Source: Melastoma dodecandrum
Taxonomy: Eukaryota > Streptophyta > Magnoliopsida > Myrtales > Melastomataceae
Reading direction: 5' to 3'
Length of the DNA stretch: 64,000 bases
Assembly (NCBI GenBank): GCA_029817715.1
Contig: JARUPY010000210.1
Span: 1 to 64,000 of the forward strand
The number at the start of each line of letters is the position of its first letter. Position 1 is the stretch's first letter. The notes beneath the pieces were generated by a model. That model worked only from the letters and a program-made list of their open reading frames with translations, did no database searches and was not told the origin of the DNA. Shown here piece by piece: positions 39,884 to 49,212 of this stretch. The position numbers and the translations under genes were made by a program.

Positions 39884-40828
39884 TCAGCGCTCGCCGTACT
39901 GCTGGCCCGGTGCCGCGGCGACGGCGCGGCAGGCCTCGCCCATGAACGCCATGGTGAGCGGCGGCCGCGGGAACGGCGGCTTCTTCGGCGGCGGCGGATG
40001 CAGGATCGACGGCTGGAACCAGCGCTGAAGCGTCGCGTCGCAGCCCTCGCCTGACGCCACCTCCGCCTGCGGCTGGCAGCTCGCCTCGCCCGGCGGGCAG
40101 AAGAGCCTGATGTGGAAGTGGTAGTCGTGGCCGAACATCGGCCGCACCTTTTCCAGCCACGAGCGATCGCCCCGCGCCTGCCGGCAGATCGCCCGCTTGA
40201 TCGCCGCGTTGACGAAGATGCGCTGCACCTCGGGATCGGTCGCCGCGTCCTTGATGACCTGCATCGTGTCGGGCGTGAAATAGCGCGGATCGCCGTCCTT
40301 GCGGTCGTTGCGCACGACCATCAGCGAGTTCGAGAACTCGCGCTCCTCCCGCGGCATGCGGTGGTCGGGCATCGGGCGCAGCCACACGTCGACGTCGAGG
40401 CCGATCTGGTGGGACGCATGGCCATTCAGCATGGGGCCGCCGCGCGGCTGCGCCATGTCGCCGATGAGGATGCCAGGCCAGCGCGTGGTGCCGCGGACAC
40501 GATGCGCCAAACGCTCAATGAAGGCGAGCAGCACGGGGGGGCCGTAGAAGCGGTTGCGGGAGGGCCGCATGACCTGCCAGTCAGGCCCGTCCTGCGGCAG
40601 CGGCTGCGCCCCGGCGATGCAGCCGCGCGAGTAGAAGCCGTAGACATGTGGCGGGCCCGCCGAGGGCTCGCGCATGCGGCCGAACACCTCCTTGGCGGCG
40701 TCGCCGGGATCGGCGGGATCGGCGAGCGGCGCCAGGTCACGCGGCGTCATCGAGCCGCGGTCCTGCGCGAGCGCGGGGAGCGCTGCGCCGGCAAGCAGCG
40801 CGGCAATAGCGAAGTGACGAAGCTGCAT
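39884..40828 (-). CDS. mepA: Penicillin-insensitive murein endopeptidase MepA
   Basis: Periplasmic LAS-type metallopeptidase of 314 residues that cuts D-Ala-mDAP cross-links in peptidoglycan. The signal peptide is RHFAIAALLAGAALPALAQD. Zinc ligands are visible in GHASHQIGLDVDVWL (His and Asp) and in FGHDYHFHIRLFCPP (His-x-His). The N-terminal region SRGCIAGAQPLPQDGPDWQV is typical. Six cysteines, as in MepA, probably form disulfides. The C-terminal tail is proline-rich (HPPPPKKPPFPRPP), as in alphaproteobacterial homologues. Confidence 0.93.
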   Translation of the reverse strand: MQLRHFAIAALLAGAALPALAQDRGSMTPRDLAPLADPADPGDAAKEVFGRMREPSAGPPHVYGFYSRGCIAGAQPLPQDGPDWQVMRPSRNRFYGPPVLLAFIERLAHRVRGTTRWPGILIGDMAQPRGGPMLNGHASHQIGLDVDVWLRPMPDHRMPREEREFSNSLMVVRNDRKDGDPRYFTPDTMQVIKDAATDPEVQRIFVNAAIKRAICRQARGDRSWLEKVRPMFGHDYHFHIRLFCPPGEASCQPQAEVASGEGCDATLQRWFQPSILHPPPPKKPPFPRPPLTMAFMGEACRAVAAAPGQQYGER

Positions 40829-40935
40829 CTTGACCCTATGGAGGCCGAGGCCGTCGTCGCCGGGCCGAGCAGAAGCTTACACGCGAATTTCGCGACGCAA
40901 CCGGCCCGGACTGCCGCGGCCCACAGGCTTGCGGC

Positions 40936-41670
40936 TCAGAACCCCGCCGCCTCGTCGCTCTTCCTGGCCGTCTCGCGCGGATAGTCGGGCCGGCGCTCGA
41001 ACATCGCGCGGGCGAGCGAGAACAGCGGCGAGGCGAGCCGGTTCACGTCGTCGACGCGCGAGACGATCTTGCCGCCGCGCGTCAGTTCCTTGTCGAGCAG
41101 CGCCATGGTCGGCGCGAGGCCGGGATCGTCGTCGCGCAGCCAGGTGCGGATGACGCGCGCCCACAGCAGGACGAGCCCCTGGAGCTTCACTGCGCCGACC
41201 GGGCCTTCGGACTCGATGCCGGCGGCCTCCAGCATGAAGCGCATCGAGTTGACCTCGAGCCGGTTGATCGCGGCCGCCGCCATTGGAGCCCGTTGCACCC
41301 ATTCGACGATCCCTTCGAGCCCGAGCTTGTAGGGCGCGAGCGCATCGAGCCGGCGCATCAGCACGTCGAACAGCCGCTCCTTGGCGGGCTCGCCCATCAG
41401 GTCGTCGGTCGTGCCGTCGAGCACGATGCGGTCGATCTTGCGCGAGAACGCCGAGAGCACGGCGCCCTTCGACGGGAACGCGTCGCGGAAGTCGGCGAGC
41501 GAGAGGTTGGCGCGGGTGGCGACGTCGGAGATCGTGATGTCCTCCCACGTGCGCTCGCCGGCGAGCTCCAGCAGCGCCTCGATGATCGCGTCCTTCGGCG
41601 CGAGCTTGGGCGCAGCCTTCACCTCGCGCGGCTCGGGTGCGGAATCCGCGTGCGCGCTCTCGTCGGCCAT
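40936..41670 (-). CDS. TetR-like regulator with COQ9-type C-terminal domain
   Basis: Protein of 244 residues. The N-terminal helix-turn-helix is WEDITISDVATRANLSLADF followed by RDAFPSKGAVLSAFSR. The rest is helical: LFDVLMRRLDALAPYKLGLE, then AAAAINRLEVNSMRFMLEAAG and LWARVIRTWLRDDDPGLAPTM, a pattern seen in TetR-fold proteins related to COQ9. It could be a DNA-binding regulator or a lipid-binding protein. The ATG at 41670 begins ADESAHADSAPEP. No obvious partner gene beside it. Confidence 0.8.
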   Translation of the reverse strand: MADESAHADSAPEPREVKAAPKLAPKDAIIEALLELAGERTWEDITISDVATRANLSLADFRDAFPSKGAVLSAFSRKIDRIVLDGTTDDLMGEPAKERLFDVLMRRLDALAPYKLGLEGIVEWVQRAPMAAAAINRLEVNSMRFMLEAAGIESEGPVGAVKLQGLVLLWARVIRTWLRDDDPGLAPTMALLDKELTRGGKIVSRVDDVNRLASPLFSLARAMFERRPDYPRETARKSDEAAGF

Positions 41671-41885
41671 CTGTCGTCCTCTCCCGAAACGTCGAGCGGA
41701 ATATAGGACGCCAGCCCCTGCGGGTCCAAGGAAGCCTTCGCCGCGGCCTTTAGACCGCGGCTCTGAGGATGGCGACGAGGCCGAAAGGGCGGGACGGGTC
41801 ACCATAAGCGAAGCCGGGCCCTTGCCAGCCGCTCGACAACCGCTCACGCAGACCCCTGACTTCGGCCGGCGAGGCGTTCGTGCGC

Positions 41886-42080
41886 ATGATCTGGATTTTG
41901 CTCGGTGCTCTCGGCGGCATCGCGCTCGGCGTCGTCGTAGGCTTTGCGGTCGCGCTTTTCGTGATGCAATTCTATCCGCGATACGACGGCACCTTCGGGA
42001 TGCGGGAGATGCTGGTTTGCCTGCCGCTCGGCGCGCTCGCCGGCCTGATCGCGGGGCTCGTCTGGGCCTTCCGCCGGTAA
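41886..42080 (+). CDS. Small two-helix membrane protein
   Basis: Protein of 64 residues that is mostly hydrophobic. Helix one is IWILLGALGGIALGVVVGF, and the second is CLPLGALAGLIAGLVWAF, ending in basic residues. A GTG two codons upstream (41880) is also possible. No family recognised. The composition is coherent for a real inner-membrane protein. Confidence 0.5.
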   Translation: MIWILLGALGGIALGVVVGFAVALFVMQFYPRYDGTFGMREMLVCLPLGALAGLIAGLVWAFRR

Positions 42081-42823
42081 GATCACGGGCCTGTCGGCCT
42101 GATTGAGTTCTCTGTCGCGGTGCCAAGACCGGCCTTAGCGGATGGTGGTTGCCGCTTCAGACTTCTGCGTCCATGGAGTTTTTCCCGTCTATAAAAAAAA
42201 ACCGACTAGTTTCCCGCTCGTGAGCGCCGATCGAGCTACCGCAAGCTAACAAACATAAAATATTGAAACGATTGGGTTTTCTTCAATGACCAAAGCTCCG
42301 CCCAGTTGGACACAGAGCAGCTCTTATCCGCGATTTTGGCGTGTCGGACGGGAAAAACCCTCTGGTTTGCGTTCTCTGGCCGCAAAAACAGCGCGAGGCT
42401 TGCTCTGCCATGGGCGTCTAACTCGGGATGTCCGATGCACACCTGAGCGGACTAACTGTCGGGTAGATCCACTTTTGCGCAAGCCGTACACAATCCTGCG
42501 TTGATAGCTGACCGCCCAAGTCCGAAAATTCGCGGGCTGCGTTCGACCAGTGCGCATGCAGGTCGCCACCACAACAGCGCACGTTTTGCGCGCACGCCGC
42601 AAAATGACCCACCGCGTGTTTAGATGGTGCCTATACGCGGGCGCAAGCGATTGAGAACAACAGGTGCAATAACGAAATGCTGCTCCGCTGACGTGTAATC
42701 ACGAGCAGCATAAATAAAATTCGAACACACTTTTGACAAGACAATGTATAAGTTTGCATTCCACCGTCGGGACTGCGGATTTCGCACGCGACGCCGGATT
42801 CGATCAAGCAGGGAATGTCCTGA
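42081..42823. other. Lower-GC intergenic stretch
   Basis: About 740 bases of clearly lower GC than the surroundings, with only short frames of unconvincing content on both strands. It marks the left edge of an islet that runs to rfbC. No repeats, tRNA or integrase were seen. Confidence 0.6.
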
Positions 42824-43162
42824 ATGCTACCAAGCAAGACCCGCTACGCTCTAGGAAAAACTAGGGATTCTATTGAATTGTTGCTACTCGGCGCAGCGAA
42901 CCGAGAAAGTGTATTTCACGTTCTGCTTTATCTGCAAAGAGCAATAGAGCGGCCTGGAGAGTTGTCTCAATCTGTAAGAAGCGGCTTTGAGTCGATCATC
43001 CGCGATATTGTTGACAACAAACTTGCGCTCGAAGGCGGAGTAGTGACAGACAGTGACATCCTTCGCCTCTTGAAGGCCATATACCGACTTCACAAAAGCA
43101 TAGAGGAAGAAATTTATGCTCATGAGCAAATTCTTGCCTTAGACGAAGAAAATGAATCTTAA
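42824..43162 (+). CDS. Orphan helical protein, 112 residues, lower GC
   Basis: An open frame of 112 residues with atypical, AT-richer codons. It predicts a mostly helical, soluble protein: LLLLGAANRESVFHVLLYLQ, then GFESIIRDIVDNKLALEG and SDILRLLKAIYRLHKSIEEE, ending in an acidic tail. A weak AGGGAA lies upstream of the ATG. I do not recognise it. The even hydrophobic pattern favours a real protein. Foreign origin is suggested by composition. Confidence 0.5.
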   Translation: MLPSKTRYALGKTRDSIELLLLGAANRESVFHVLLYLQRAIERPGELSQSVRSGFESIIRDIVDNKLALEGGVVTDSDILRLLKAIYRLHKSIEEEIYAHEQILALDEENES

Positions 43163-43784
43163 AACATATTTCAGTTCCAGCTGGAAATATCGATATTCTT
43201 AAGTCATTCTACTTTTAGTACTAGCCGAAGTCGTGCGACGTCCCCTAGTTGTTGATGCTTTGTTGCTCACTTTAAAATAGACTTAGGTGGTCGTGCGCAC
43301 ATTGCTCTAATCGCCTTCCCTGCAGGCATGACGCACATTTGTATTCCTCGAAACGCGTTGGAAGAAGCGTTTCGTTATGCGGCAGACTATTCCGGTCTCT
43401 ATCATGACAAAGTAGCTACCAAGGGTCAGTTTCAGGATTGGATGGATGTAAGATACGCATCTGCTTTGCCGATATGCTGGGAGCAAGCGGTACACACGAG
43501 CTTTGTAGGGTGTCGCACGAAGCGCCTGGCGGTTCGCGCACACACTCCGACGGCGATTGCCGAGCGGAATAGCAATTGGCGCTGTTGCTCGGGGCCTGCG
43601 ACATCGCGCTTGGACAATGTTCACCAAGTCGATTTGATCGAGCAGTTTCGGGCGGTCACACAGTGCTTGCTACGCGCGAAGCTGTGGCCTACGCAGACGC
43701 GTTGCCGACACTGGGGCAAAACCAAAACCTTGCCCTGCTCCCGCGCAGGCTAAGCAATTTGACATTTCTCAACGAGGAGAGCGC
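43163..43784. other. Lower-GC intergenic stretch upstream of rfbC
   Basis: About 620 bases without a supported gene. One plus-strand frame of about 140 residues exists (43328-43753), but its second half is arginine- and cysteine-rich like a chance frame. AACGAGGAG just before 43785 is the rfbC ribosome-binding site. Confidence 0.5.
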
Positions 43785-44351
43785 ATGCCGCTTCGCGTTT
43801 CGGCGCTATCGATCCCAGACGTGCTGCGTCTTGAACCACAACGCTTCGATGACAGCCGCGGGTACTTCTTCAAGACCTACTCGAAGCGCACCTTCACCGA
43901 CGTGCCGGTCGAGGTCTTCGTCCAGGACAACGAGGCGCTGTCGGCGCAGCGCGGCACGTTGCGCGGGCTGCATTTCCAGGTGGCGCCGCAGCCGCAGGCA
44001 AAGCTCGTGCGCGTCCTCAAGGGCTCGGTCTTCGACGTCGCGGTCGACCTGCGCGAGGGAAGCCCGACCTACGGCGAATGGTGCGGCGCGACCCTGAGTG
44101 CCGCCGAAGGCAACCAGCTGTTCATCCCGCGCGGCTTCGCGCACGCCTATTGCACGCTCGAGCCCGACACGATCTTCGCCTACAAGGTCGACGGCTACTA
44201 CGATCCGTCGTCCGAGCGCGGCCTTCGGTTCGACGATCCCGACATCGCCATCGAATGGCCGCTTCCCCACGCCGAGATGAAGGTTTCGGAGAAGGACGTC
44301 GCCTTGCCCTACCTGCGCGATGCCGCAACGCCGTTCAGGTTCGGGAGCTGA
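43785..44351 (+). CDS. rfbC: dTDP-4-dehydrorhamnose 3,5-epimerase
   Basis: RmlC of 188 residues, complete. It has the family blocks QRFDDSRGYFFKTYSKR, FVQDNEALSAQRGTLRGLHF (catalytic His), KLVRVLKGSVFDVAVDLREG and IPRGFAHAYCTLEPDTIFAY. It makes dTDP-4-keto-L-rhamnose in the dTDP-L-rhamnose pathway. The ATG follows GAGGAG. The gene is followed at once by only the first codons of rfbB, and no rfbA or rfbD is in the window, so it may be stranded from its pathway. Confidence 0.95.
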   Translation: MPLRVSALSIPDVLRLEPQRFDDSRGYFFKTYSKRTFTDVPVEVFVQDNEALSAQRGTLRGLHFQVAPQPQAKLVRVLKGSVFDVAVDLREGSPTYGEWCGATLSAAEGNQLFIPRGFAHAYCTLEPDTIFAYKVDGYYDPSSERGLRFDDPDIAIEWPLPHAEMKVSEKDVALPYLRDAATPFRFGS

Positions 44352-44354
44352 TTG

Positions 44355-44440
44355 ATGCGTTTCGTTGTCACCGGCGGTGCCGGCTTCATCGGGTCGGCGC
44401 CGATGCGTCACCCGATCGCCGACACACCGCACGAATTCGT
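44355..44440 (+). pseudogene. rfbB: Truncated rfbB (dTDP-glucose 4,6-dehydratase) N-terminus
   Basis: The frame opens RFVVTGGAGFIGSAPMRH and continues IADTPHEF, the NAD-binding start of RmlB (TGGxGFIGS). It then leaves all resemblance after about 28 codons, reaching a stop at 44546 through unrelated sequence. The full enzyme has about 350 residues. The ATG is three bases after the rfbC stop, as in intact rfbC-rfbB operons, so a deletion or rearrangement removed the remainder. Confidence 0.75.
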
Positions 44441-44508
44441 TTGCCCCAAGGGTAGCCAATTTGGGTCTGCATTACCGGTGACAACTTTCGCGAACGGCTA
44501 TCTGTCGA

Positions 44509-44524
44509 GGACCGCGCGCGGTCC
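44509..44524. other. GC-rich perfect palindrome
   Basis: GGACCGCGCGCGGTCC is a 16-base self-complementary sequence in the gap between the rfbB stub and glmU. It could fold as a cruciform or act as a terminator arm. There is no T-tract after it. Confidence 0.35.
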
Positions 44525-44713
44525 TGTCAGGTCGGCCGCAAGCTAGTGGCGCTCGCGCGGCGCGCGGCTCCCGCCGGATCGGCCTAGAGCGGCAGGACGA
44601 TGACCTCCGGCTTCCACGGCCGTCTAAGGGGCAGCCTGCTGAAAAGCTTGGCTAGCCGGACTTCCACCATTCTCAACTCCAGGCTTAGTTGGAGAACGCT
44701 ACCGGAGAGTCGC

Positions 44714-46099
44714 ATGGAGATCAGAAACCCGGAGGCGCCGCGCACGTGCCTTGCCGTCGTGCTCGCGGCGGGCGAGGGCAAACGCATGCGCTCGGCGCGG
44801 CCCAAGGTGCTCCACGAGGTCGCCGGTCGCTCGTTACTCGCCCACTCCCTTTCGGCGATTGCGGACGCCGGGATCGGCGAGGTGGCCCTCGTGCTCGGCC
44901 CTGGCCGCGACGACGTGGCGGCGCAGGCGGGCCAGGCACGCCCCTTCACCCAGGCGGAACGGCGCGGCACGGCGCATGCCGTCCTGGCGGCGCGCGAGGC
45001 CATAGCAGAAGGCTACGACGACCTCGTCGTCGCCTTCGCCGACACGCCGCTGGTGCGCCCTGAGACCTTCGCGCTCCTGCGCGGCCGCCTTGCCGAGACC
45101 GGCGCGGCGGTCGTCGTCCTCGGCTTCGAGGCCCGCGACCCCAAGGGCTACGGCCGACTTCTCACCGCCGGCGAGACATTGTTTGCCATCCGCGAGGACC
45201 GTGATGCGACGCCGGAGGAACGCGCCGTCAACCTCTGCAACGCCGGCCTGATGGCTTTCGACGGGCGCCTCGCCCTCGATCTCCTCCAGTCGATCGGCAA
45301 TGATAACGCGCAGAACGAGTTCTATCTTACCGACATCGTCGAGGTCGCCCGTCGCCGCGGCCTCACCGCCGCCTTCGCGACCGTCGACGAGGCGGAGGTG
45401 CAGGGCGTCAACGACCGCGTCCAGCTCGCCCGCTGCGAGGCCTCGATGCAGGCCCGCCTGCGCGACGCCGCGATGCGCGGCGGTGCGACGCTCGTCGATC
45501 CCCCGAGCGTCACCTTCTCCTCCGACACCAAGCTCGGCCGCGACGTGCTGGTCGAGCCGCATGTCGTGTTCGGCCCGGGCGTCGCGGTCGCGGACGGCGC
45601 CGTGATCCACGCCTTCTCGCATCTCGAGGGCGCCAAGGTCGGCCCTGGCGCGATCGTCGGGCCGTTCGCGCGGCTGCGGCCGGGCGCGACCCTGGCCGAG
45701 GACGTGCATGTCGGCAATTTCGTCGAGGTGAAGGCCTCGACGCTGGCCGCCGGCGTCAAGGCCAACCACCTGAGCTATATCGGCGACGCGGACATCGGCC
45801 CGCGCACCAACATCGGAGCCGGCACGATCACCTGCAATTACGACGGCTTCCGGAAATTCCGCACGACGATCGGCGCCGACGTCTTCGTCGGCAGCGACAG
45901 CGCGCTGGTGGCGCCGGTGAAGATCGGCGACGGCGCCTATATCGGGACCGGCGCGGTCGTCACCGAGGACGTCGCCGCCGATGCGCTGGCGATCGCCCGG
46001 GCGCGGCAGGTCGCCAAGCCCGGATGGGCGAGGACGTTCCGCGAGACCCAGGCGGCCCTGAAGGCCGCCAGGACCGTATCCGCAGACAAGAAAGGCTGA
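44714..46099 (+). CDS. glmU: Bifunctional GlcNAc-1-P uridyltransferase / GlcN-1-P acetyltransferase
   Basis: Enzyme of 461 residues that makes UDP-GlcNAc for peptidoglycan and lipid A. The N-terminal pyrophosphorylase domain has AVVLAAGEGKRMRSARPKVL, RGTAHAVLAA and FADTPLVRPE. The C-terminal left-handed beta-helix acetyltransferase has hexapeptide repeats: GPFARLRPGATLAEDVHVGN, KANHLSYIGDADIG and AGTITCNYDGF with its active-site His and Asn. In-frame start at 44714 (MEIRNPEAP). glmS follows after four bases, so the two genes of the pathway form an operon. Confidence 0.96.
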   Translation: MEIRNPEAPRTCLAVVLAAGEGKRMRSARPKVLHEVAGRSLLAHSLSAIADAGIGEVALVLGPGRDDVAAQAGQARPFTQAERRGTAHAVLAAREAIAEGYDDLVVAFADTPLVRPETFALLRGRLAETGAAVVVLGFEARDPKGYGRLLTAGETLFAIREDRDATPEERAVNLCNAGLMAFDGRLALDLLQSIGNDNAQNEFYLTDIVEVARRRGLTAAFATVDEAEVQGVNDRVQLARCEASMQARLRDAAMRGGATLVDPPSVTFSSDTKLGRDVLVEPHVVFGPGVAVADGAVIHAFSHLEGAKVGPGAIVGPFARLRPGATLAEDVHVGNFVEVKASTLAAGVKANHLSYIGDADIGPRTNIGAGTITCNYDGFRKFRTTIGADVFVGSDSALVAPVKIGDGAYIGTGAVVTEDVAADALAIARARQVAKPGWARTFRETQAALKAARTVSADKKG

Positions 46100-46103
46100 G
46101 CCC

Positions 46104-47945
46104 ATGTGCGGCATTGTCGGCATGCTCGGTCGCGAGCCCGTCGCCGAACGGATCGTCGAGGCGCTGAAGCGGCTCGAGTACCGCGGCTACGATTCGGCCG
46201 GGATCGCGACGCTCGAGGGCGGCCGCCTGACCCGCCGGCGGGCGCAGGGCAAGCTGCGCAACCTCGAGGCGGTGCTGCGGCAGGAGCCGCTCCACGGCAC
46301 CAGCGGCATCGGCCACACGCGCTGGGCGACGCACGGCCGCCCGACCGAGGATAACGCGCACCCGCACGCCACCGACGAGGTGGCGCTCGTCCACAACGGC
46401 ATCATCGAGAACTTCCGCGAGCTGCGCCAGGAGCTCGAGGCTCGCGGCCACGCCTTCGCGACCCAGACCGACACCGAGGTGGTCGCGCATCTCGTCACCG
46501 ACGCGATGGACCGCGGCCTGACGCCGGCGGAGGCGGTGGCGGTCAGCCTGCCGCGGCTCAGGGGTGCCTTCGCGCTCGCCATCCTGTTCGACGGCCAGGA
46601 GAACCTTCTGATCGGCGCGCGGAAGGGCTCGCCGCTCGCCATCGGCTACGGGCAGGGCGAGGAGGCGGGCACGATGTTCCTCGGCTCCGACGCGCTCGCG
46701 CTGGCGCCGTTCACCGACACGCGCGCCTATCTCGACGAAGGCGACTGGGTCGTGCTGACGCACGACAAGGCGGTGTTCTTCGATTCGAGCCACGTCCGGG
46801 TCGAGCGCAAGCAGATCAAGACGATGGCCTCGGCCTTCCTGGTCGACAAGGGCGAACATCGTCACTTCATGGCGAAGGAAATCCACGAGCAGCCGGAGGT
46901 CGTCGGCCATACGCTGGCTCACTACCTCGACATGGCGGCGGGACGCGTCGCGCTGCCGTTCGACCTGCCGGTCGACGTCGCCGCAATCGACAAGCTGACG
47001 ATCACCGCGTGCGGGACCGCCTACATGGCGGGGCTGACCTCGAAATACTGGTTCGAGCGCTACGCCCGCATCCCGGTGACGATCGAGGTCGCCTCGGAAT
47101 TCCGCTACGCCGAGGTGCCGATGGGGCCGCCGGGCGGCCTCACCATCGTCGTCTCGCAGTCTGGCGAGACGGCGGATACGCTGGCCTCGCTGCGCTACGC
47201 CAAGGCGCAGGGCCAGCAGATTCTGGCGGTGGTCAACGTCCCCACCTCGACCATGGCGCGCGAGAGCGATGTCACGGCGCTGACCCTCGCCGGCCCGGAG
47301 ATCGGCGTCGCCTCGACGAAGGCGTTCACCTGTCAACTTGCCGTGCTGGCCTGTCTCGCGTTGGCGATCGGTCGCGCACGCGGCACGCTCTCCGAGGCCG
47401 AGGAGGCGCGCCTCGTCGAGAACCTCATCGCGGTGCCGGGCCTCATGGCGGACGCGATCAAGCACGAGGGGCAGGTCGAGCACCTGGCCCGCGAGCTCGG
47501 CAAGGTGCGCGACGTGCTCTATCTCGGGCGCGGCCCCGCCTATCCGCTGGCGATGGAAGGCGCGCTGAAGCTGAAGGAACTCTCCTACATCCACGCCGAG
47601 GGCTATGCGGCGGGCGAGCTGAAGCACGGGCCGATCGCGCTGATCGACGAAGACATGCCGGTCATCGTCATCGCGCCGCCGGACCCGGTGTTCGAGAAGA
47701 CCGTCTCGAACATGCAGGAGGTCGCGGCGCGTGGCGGCCGGCTGATCCTGATCGGCGATTCCCGCGCGGCGGCGGAATTCGCTACAGAAGCCGAGGAAAC
47801 GATTGTGCTCGCAGACATGGCGCCGGACTTTACGGCCCTTGTCTACGCCGTCCCCGTGCAGATGATCGCCTACCACACCGCCGTCATCATGGGTAAAGAT
47901 GCCGATCAGCCGCGCAATCTCGCCAAGAGCGTGACGGTGGAGTAG
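46104..47945 (+). CDS. glmS: Glutamine-fructose-6-phosphate aminotransferase
   Basis: Enzyme of 613 residues making glucosamine-6-phosphate, the first step of UDP-GlcNAc synthesis. Cys2 (MCGIVGML) is the glutaminase nucleophile, with GHTRWATHGRPTEDNAHPH following. Two SIS domains come after: ITACGTAYMAGLTSKYW, VVSQSGETADTLASLRYAK, then LGRGPAYPLAMEGALKLKEL and the C-terminal PRNLAKSVTVE. All intact. Downstream is a hairpin and then IS debris. No glmS ribozyme is expected upstream, since glmU is directly adjacent. Confidence 0.97.
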   Translation: MCGIVGMLGREPVAERIVEALKRLEYRGYDSAGIATLEGGRLTRRRAQGKLRNLEAVLRQEPLHGTSGIGHTRWATHGRPTEDNAHPHATDEVALVHNGIIENFRELRQELEARGHAFATQTDTEVVAHLVTDAMDRGLTPAEAVAVSLPRLRGAFALAILFDGQENLLIGARKGSPLAIGYGQGEEAGTMFLGSDALALAPFTDTRAYLDEGDWVVLTHDKAVFFDSSHVRVERKQIKTMASAFLVDKGEHRHFMAKEIHEQPEVVGHTLAHYLDMAAGRVALPFDLPVDVAAIDKLTITACGTAYMAGLTSKYWFERYARIPVTIEVASEFRYAEVPMGPPGGLTIVVSQSGETADTLASLRYAKAQGQQILAVVNVPTSTMARESDVTALTLAGPEIGVASTKAFTCQLAVLACLALAIGRARGTLSEAEEARLVENLIAVPGLMADAIKHEGQVEHLARELGKVRDVLYLGRGPAYPLAMEGALKLKELSYIHAEGYAAGELKHGPIALIDEDMPVIVIAPPDPVFEKTVSNMQEVAARGGRLILIGDSRAAAEFATEAEETIVLADMAPDFTALVYAVPVQMIAYHTAVIMGKDADQPRNLAKSVTVE

Positions 47946-47993
47946 GTTTGCGACTGATCTAGGACGGCCTCTCGCTTGCGCGTCCGTCTCGCC

Positions 47994-48024
47994 GGCTCTC
48001 CATCAGGCTTCGCCTGACGGAGCC
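47994..48024 (+). terminator. Hairpin after glmS
   Basis: A stem of more than ten pairs centres on TCAGGC-TTC-GCCTGA and extends outward with one mismatch and a bulge (GGCTC and GAGCC outer arms). It lies 48 bases after the glmS stop. No T-run follows, so efficiency is unsure. Confidence 0.45.
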
Positions 48025-48044
48025 TCCGCGAGCAGGTCGTCTAT

Positions 48045-48267
48045 GCGATCACAGAGGTCGCGTCGCTGCGTGGGCCGCAGAAGGCAATCCGGGTCAATGG
48101 TCCGAAGCTCGTCTCGAAGGCGCTCGATCGCTGGGCCTACGAGAACGCCGTCACGCTGGACTTCAGTAGGCTGGGGAAGCCGACGGACAATGCCTTCGTG
48201 GAGTCGTTCAACGGACGCCTTCGCGACGAGTGCTTGAACACGCATTGGTTCTTGTCGCTAGCGGACG
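48045..48267 (+). pseudogene. IS3-family transposase remnant, left part (interrupted)
   Basis: The plus strand reads RGPQKAIRVNGPKLVSKALD, then RWAYENAVTLDFSRLGKPTD, NAFVESFNGRLRDECLNTHW and FLSLAD, the C-terminal half of an IS3-family OrfB. The site where active copies read VDNGPEF here reads VNGPKL, so the second catalytic Asp is missing. The N-terminal half is absent. The frame stops at the GACG target where the intact IS3 element is inserted and continues on its far side at 49542. Confidence 0.75.
48264..48267. repeat. Target-site duplication GACG, left copy
   Basis: Four bases, GACG, directly outside the left end of the IS3 element. The right copy is at 49538-49541. Four-base duplications fit the IS407 group. 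Confidence 0.85.
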
Positions 48268-48285
48268 TGACCTGCCCCCGAACTC

Positions 48286-49212
48286 TCATCCAGCGGCGAT
48301 TAGAGCCTGTCCGGTTGATACGCCGTCTGGCGCGGATGGAGCAACGGGCGATCGGCGGAGCTGGTCGAGGTTGCGTAGCTGATCGCCCGTTGCGGTAAGG
48401 AGGGCGGCTTGCGCCGCCGGGGTGAGGTAGCCGAGCCCCGAGTGAGGCCGCTCGGTGTTGTAGTCGCTGGCCCAGCTCGCGAGCTTGGCGCGGGCGTGGC
48501 GAAGACCGAGGAACAGCGTCTCGTTCAGCAGTTCGTCGCGCATGCGGCCGTTGAAGCTCTCGCAGAAGGCGTTCTGCATCGGCTTGCCGGGCGCGATGTA
48601 GTGCCAGGCGATCCCCTCGGTCTCGCACCAGGCGAGCACAGCGTTCGAGGTGAACTCAGTGCCGTTGTCGGAGACGATCGTGCGGGGCCGACCACGCCGC
48701 GCTACGAGCGCCGCCAACTCGCGGACGACGCGTTTGCCGGAGATCGACGTGTCGGCAACCGCCAGCAGGCATTCGCGTGTCGCGTCGTCGACCACGTTCA
48801 AGATCCTGAAGCGCCGTCCGCAGGCGAGCTGGTCGTGCACGAAGTCGAGCGACCAGCGCGCGTTCGCCAGCAGCGCCGGAAGCAGCGGCGCCCGCTGGCC
48901 CACGGCACGCCGCCTGGCCTTGCGCTTGCGTACCGCGAGACCCTCAGTCCGATACAGCCGGTAGACCTTGTTGCGGCTTGCCGCCTCGCCGTCGCGCCGC
49001 AGCAGCACGTGCAGCCGCCGGTAGCCGAAGCGATGGCGCTGGTGGGCGAGTTCGCGCAGCCGCGCTCGTAGCGCCGCGTCGTCTGGCCGCCGTGATCGAT
49101 AGCGGATCGTCGCCCTATCCGCGCCGACGACGGTCGTGGCCCGCCGCTCGCTCATCTCGAACAGCGTCCGAAGATGAGCGACGGCATCGCGCTTGGCAGC
49201 GGGCCCTACCAT
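48286..49212 (-). CDS. IS3-family transposase OrfB (DDE domain)
   Basis: Integrase-like transposase of 308 residues, or the C-terminal part of the OrfAB fusion. The DDE residues appear in [18 protein letters not shown] (Asp), [17 protein letters not shown] (Asp) and [18 protein letters not shown] (Glu). The C-terminal block [15 protein letters not shown] is typical. It lies in the -1 frame relative to OrfA and overlaps it by seven bases at an A7 stretch (49212-49218, T on the plus strand). That is the expected slippery site for the fusion transposase. Confidence 0.93.
   Translation of the reverse strand: MVGPAAKRDAVAHLRTLFEMSERRATTVVGADRATIRYRSRRPDDAALRARLRELAHQRHRFGYRRLHVLLRRDGEAASRNKVYRLYRTEGLAVRKRKARRRAVGQRAPLLPALLANARWSLDFVHDQLACGRRFRILNVVDDATRECLLAVADTSISGKRVVRELAALVARRGRPRTIVSDNGTEFTSNAVLAWCETEGIAWHYIAPGKPMQNAFCESFNGRMRDELLNETLFLGLRHARAKLASWASDYNTERPHSGLGYLTPAAQAALLTATGDQLRNLDQLRRSPVAPSAPDGVSTGQALIAAG

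Noticed and set aside
43328..43753. Open frame of about 140 residues upstream of rfbC
   Set aside because: No ribosome-binding site, and the second half is arginine/cysteine-rich like a chance frame; no recognisable family.
45960..47876. Long minus-strand open frame opposite glmS
   Set aside because: Antisense shadow; glmS on the plus strand is complete and conserved.
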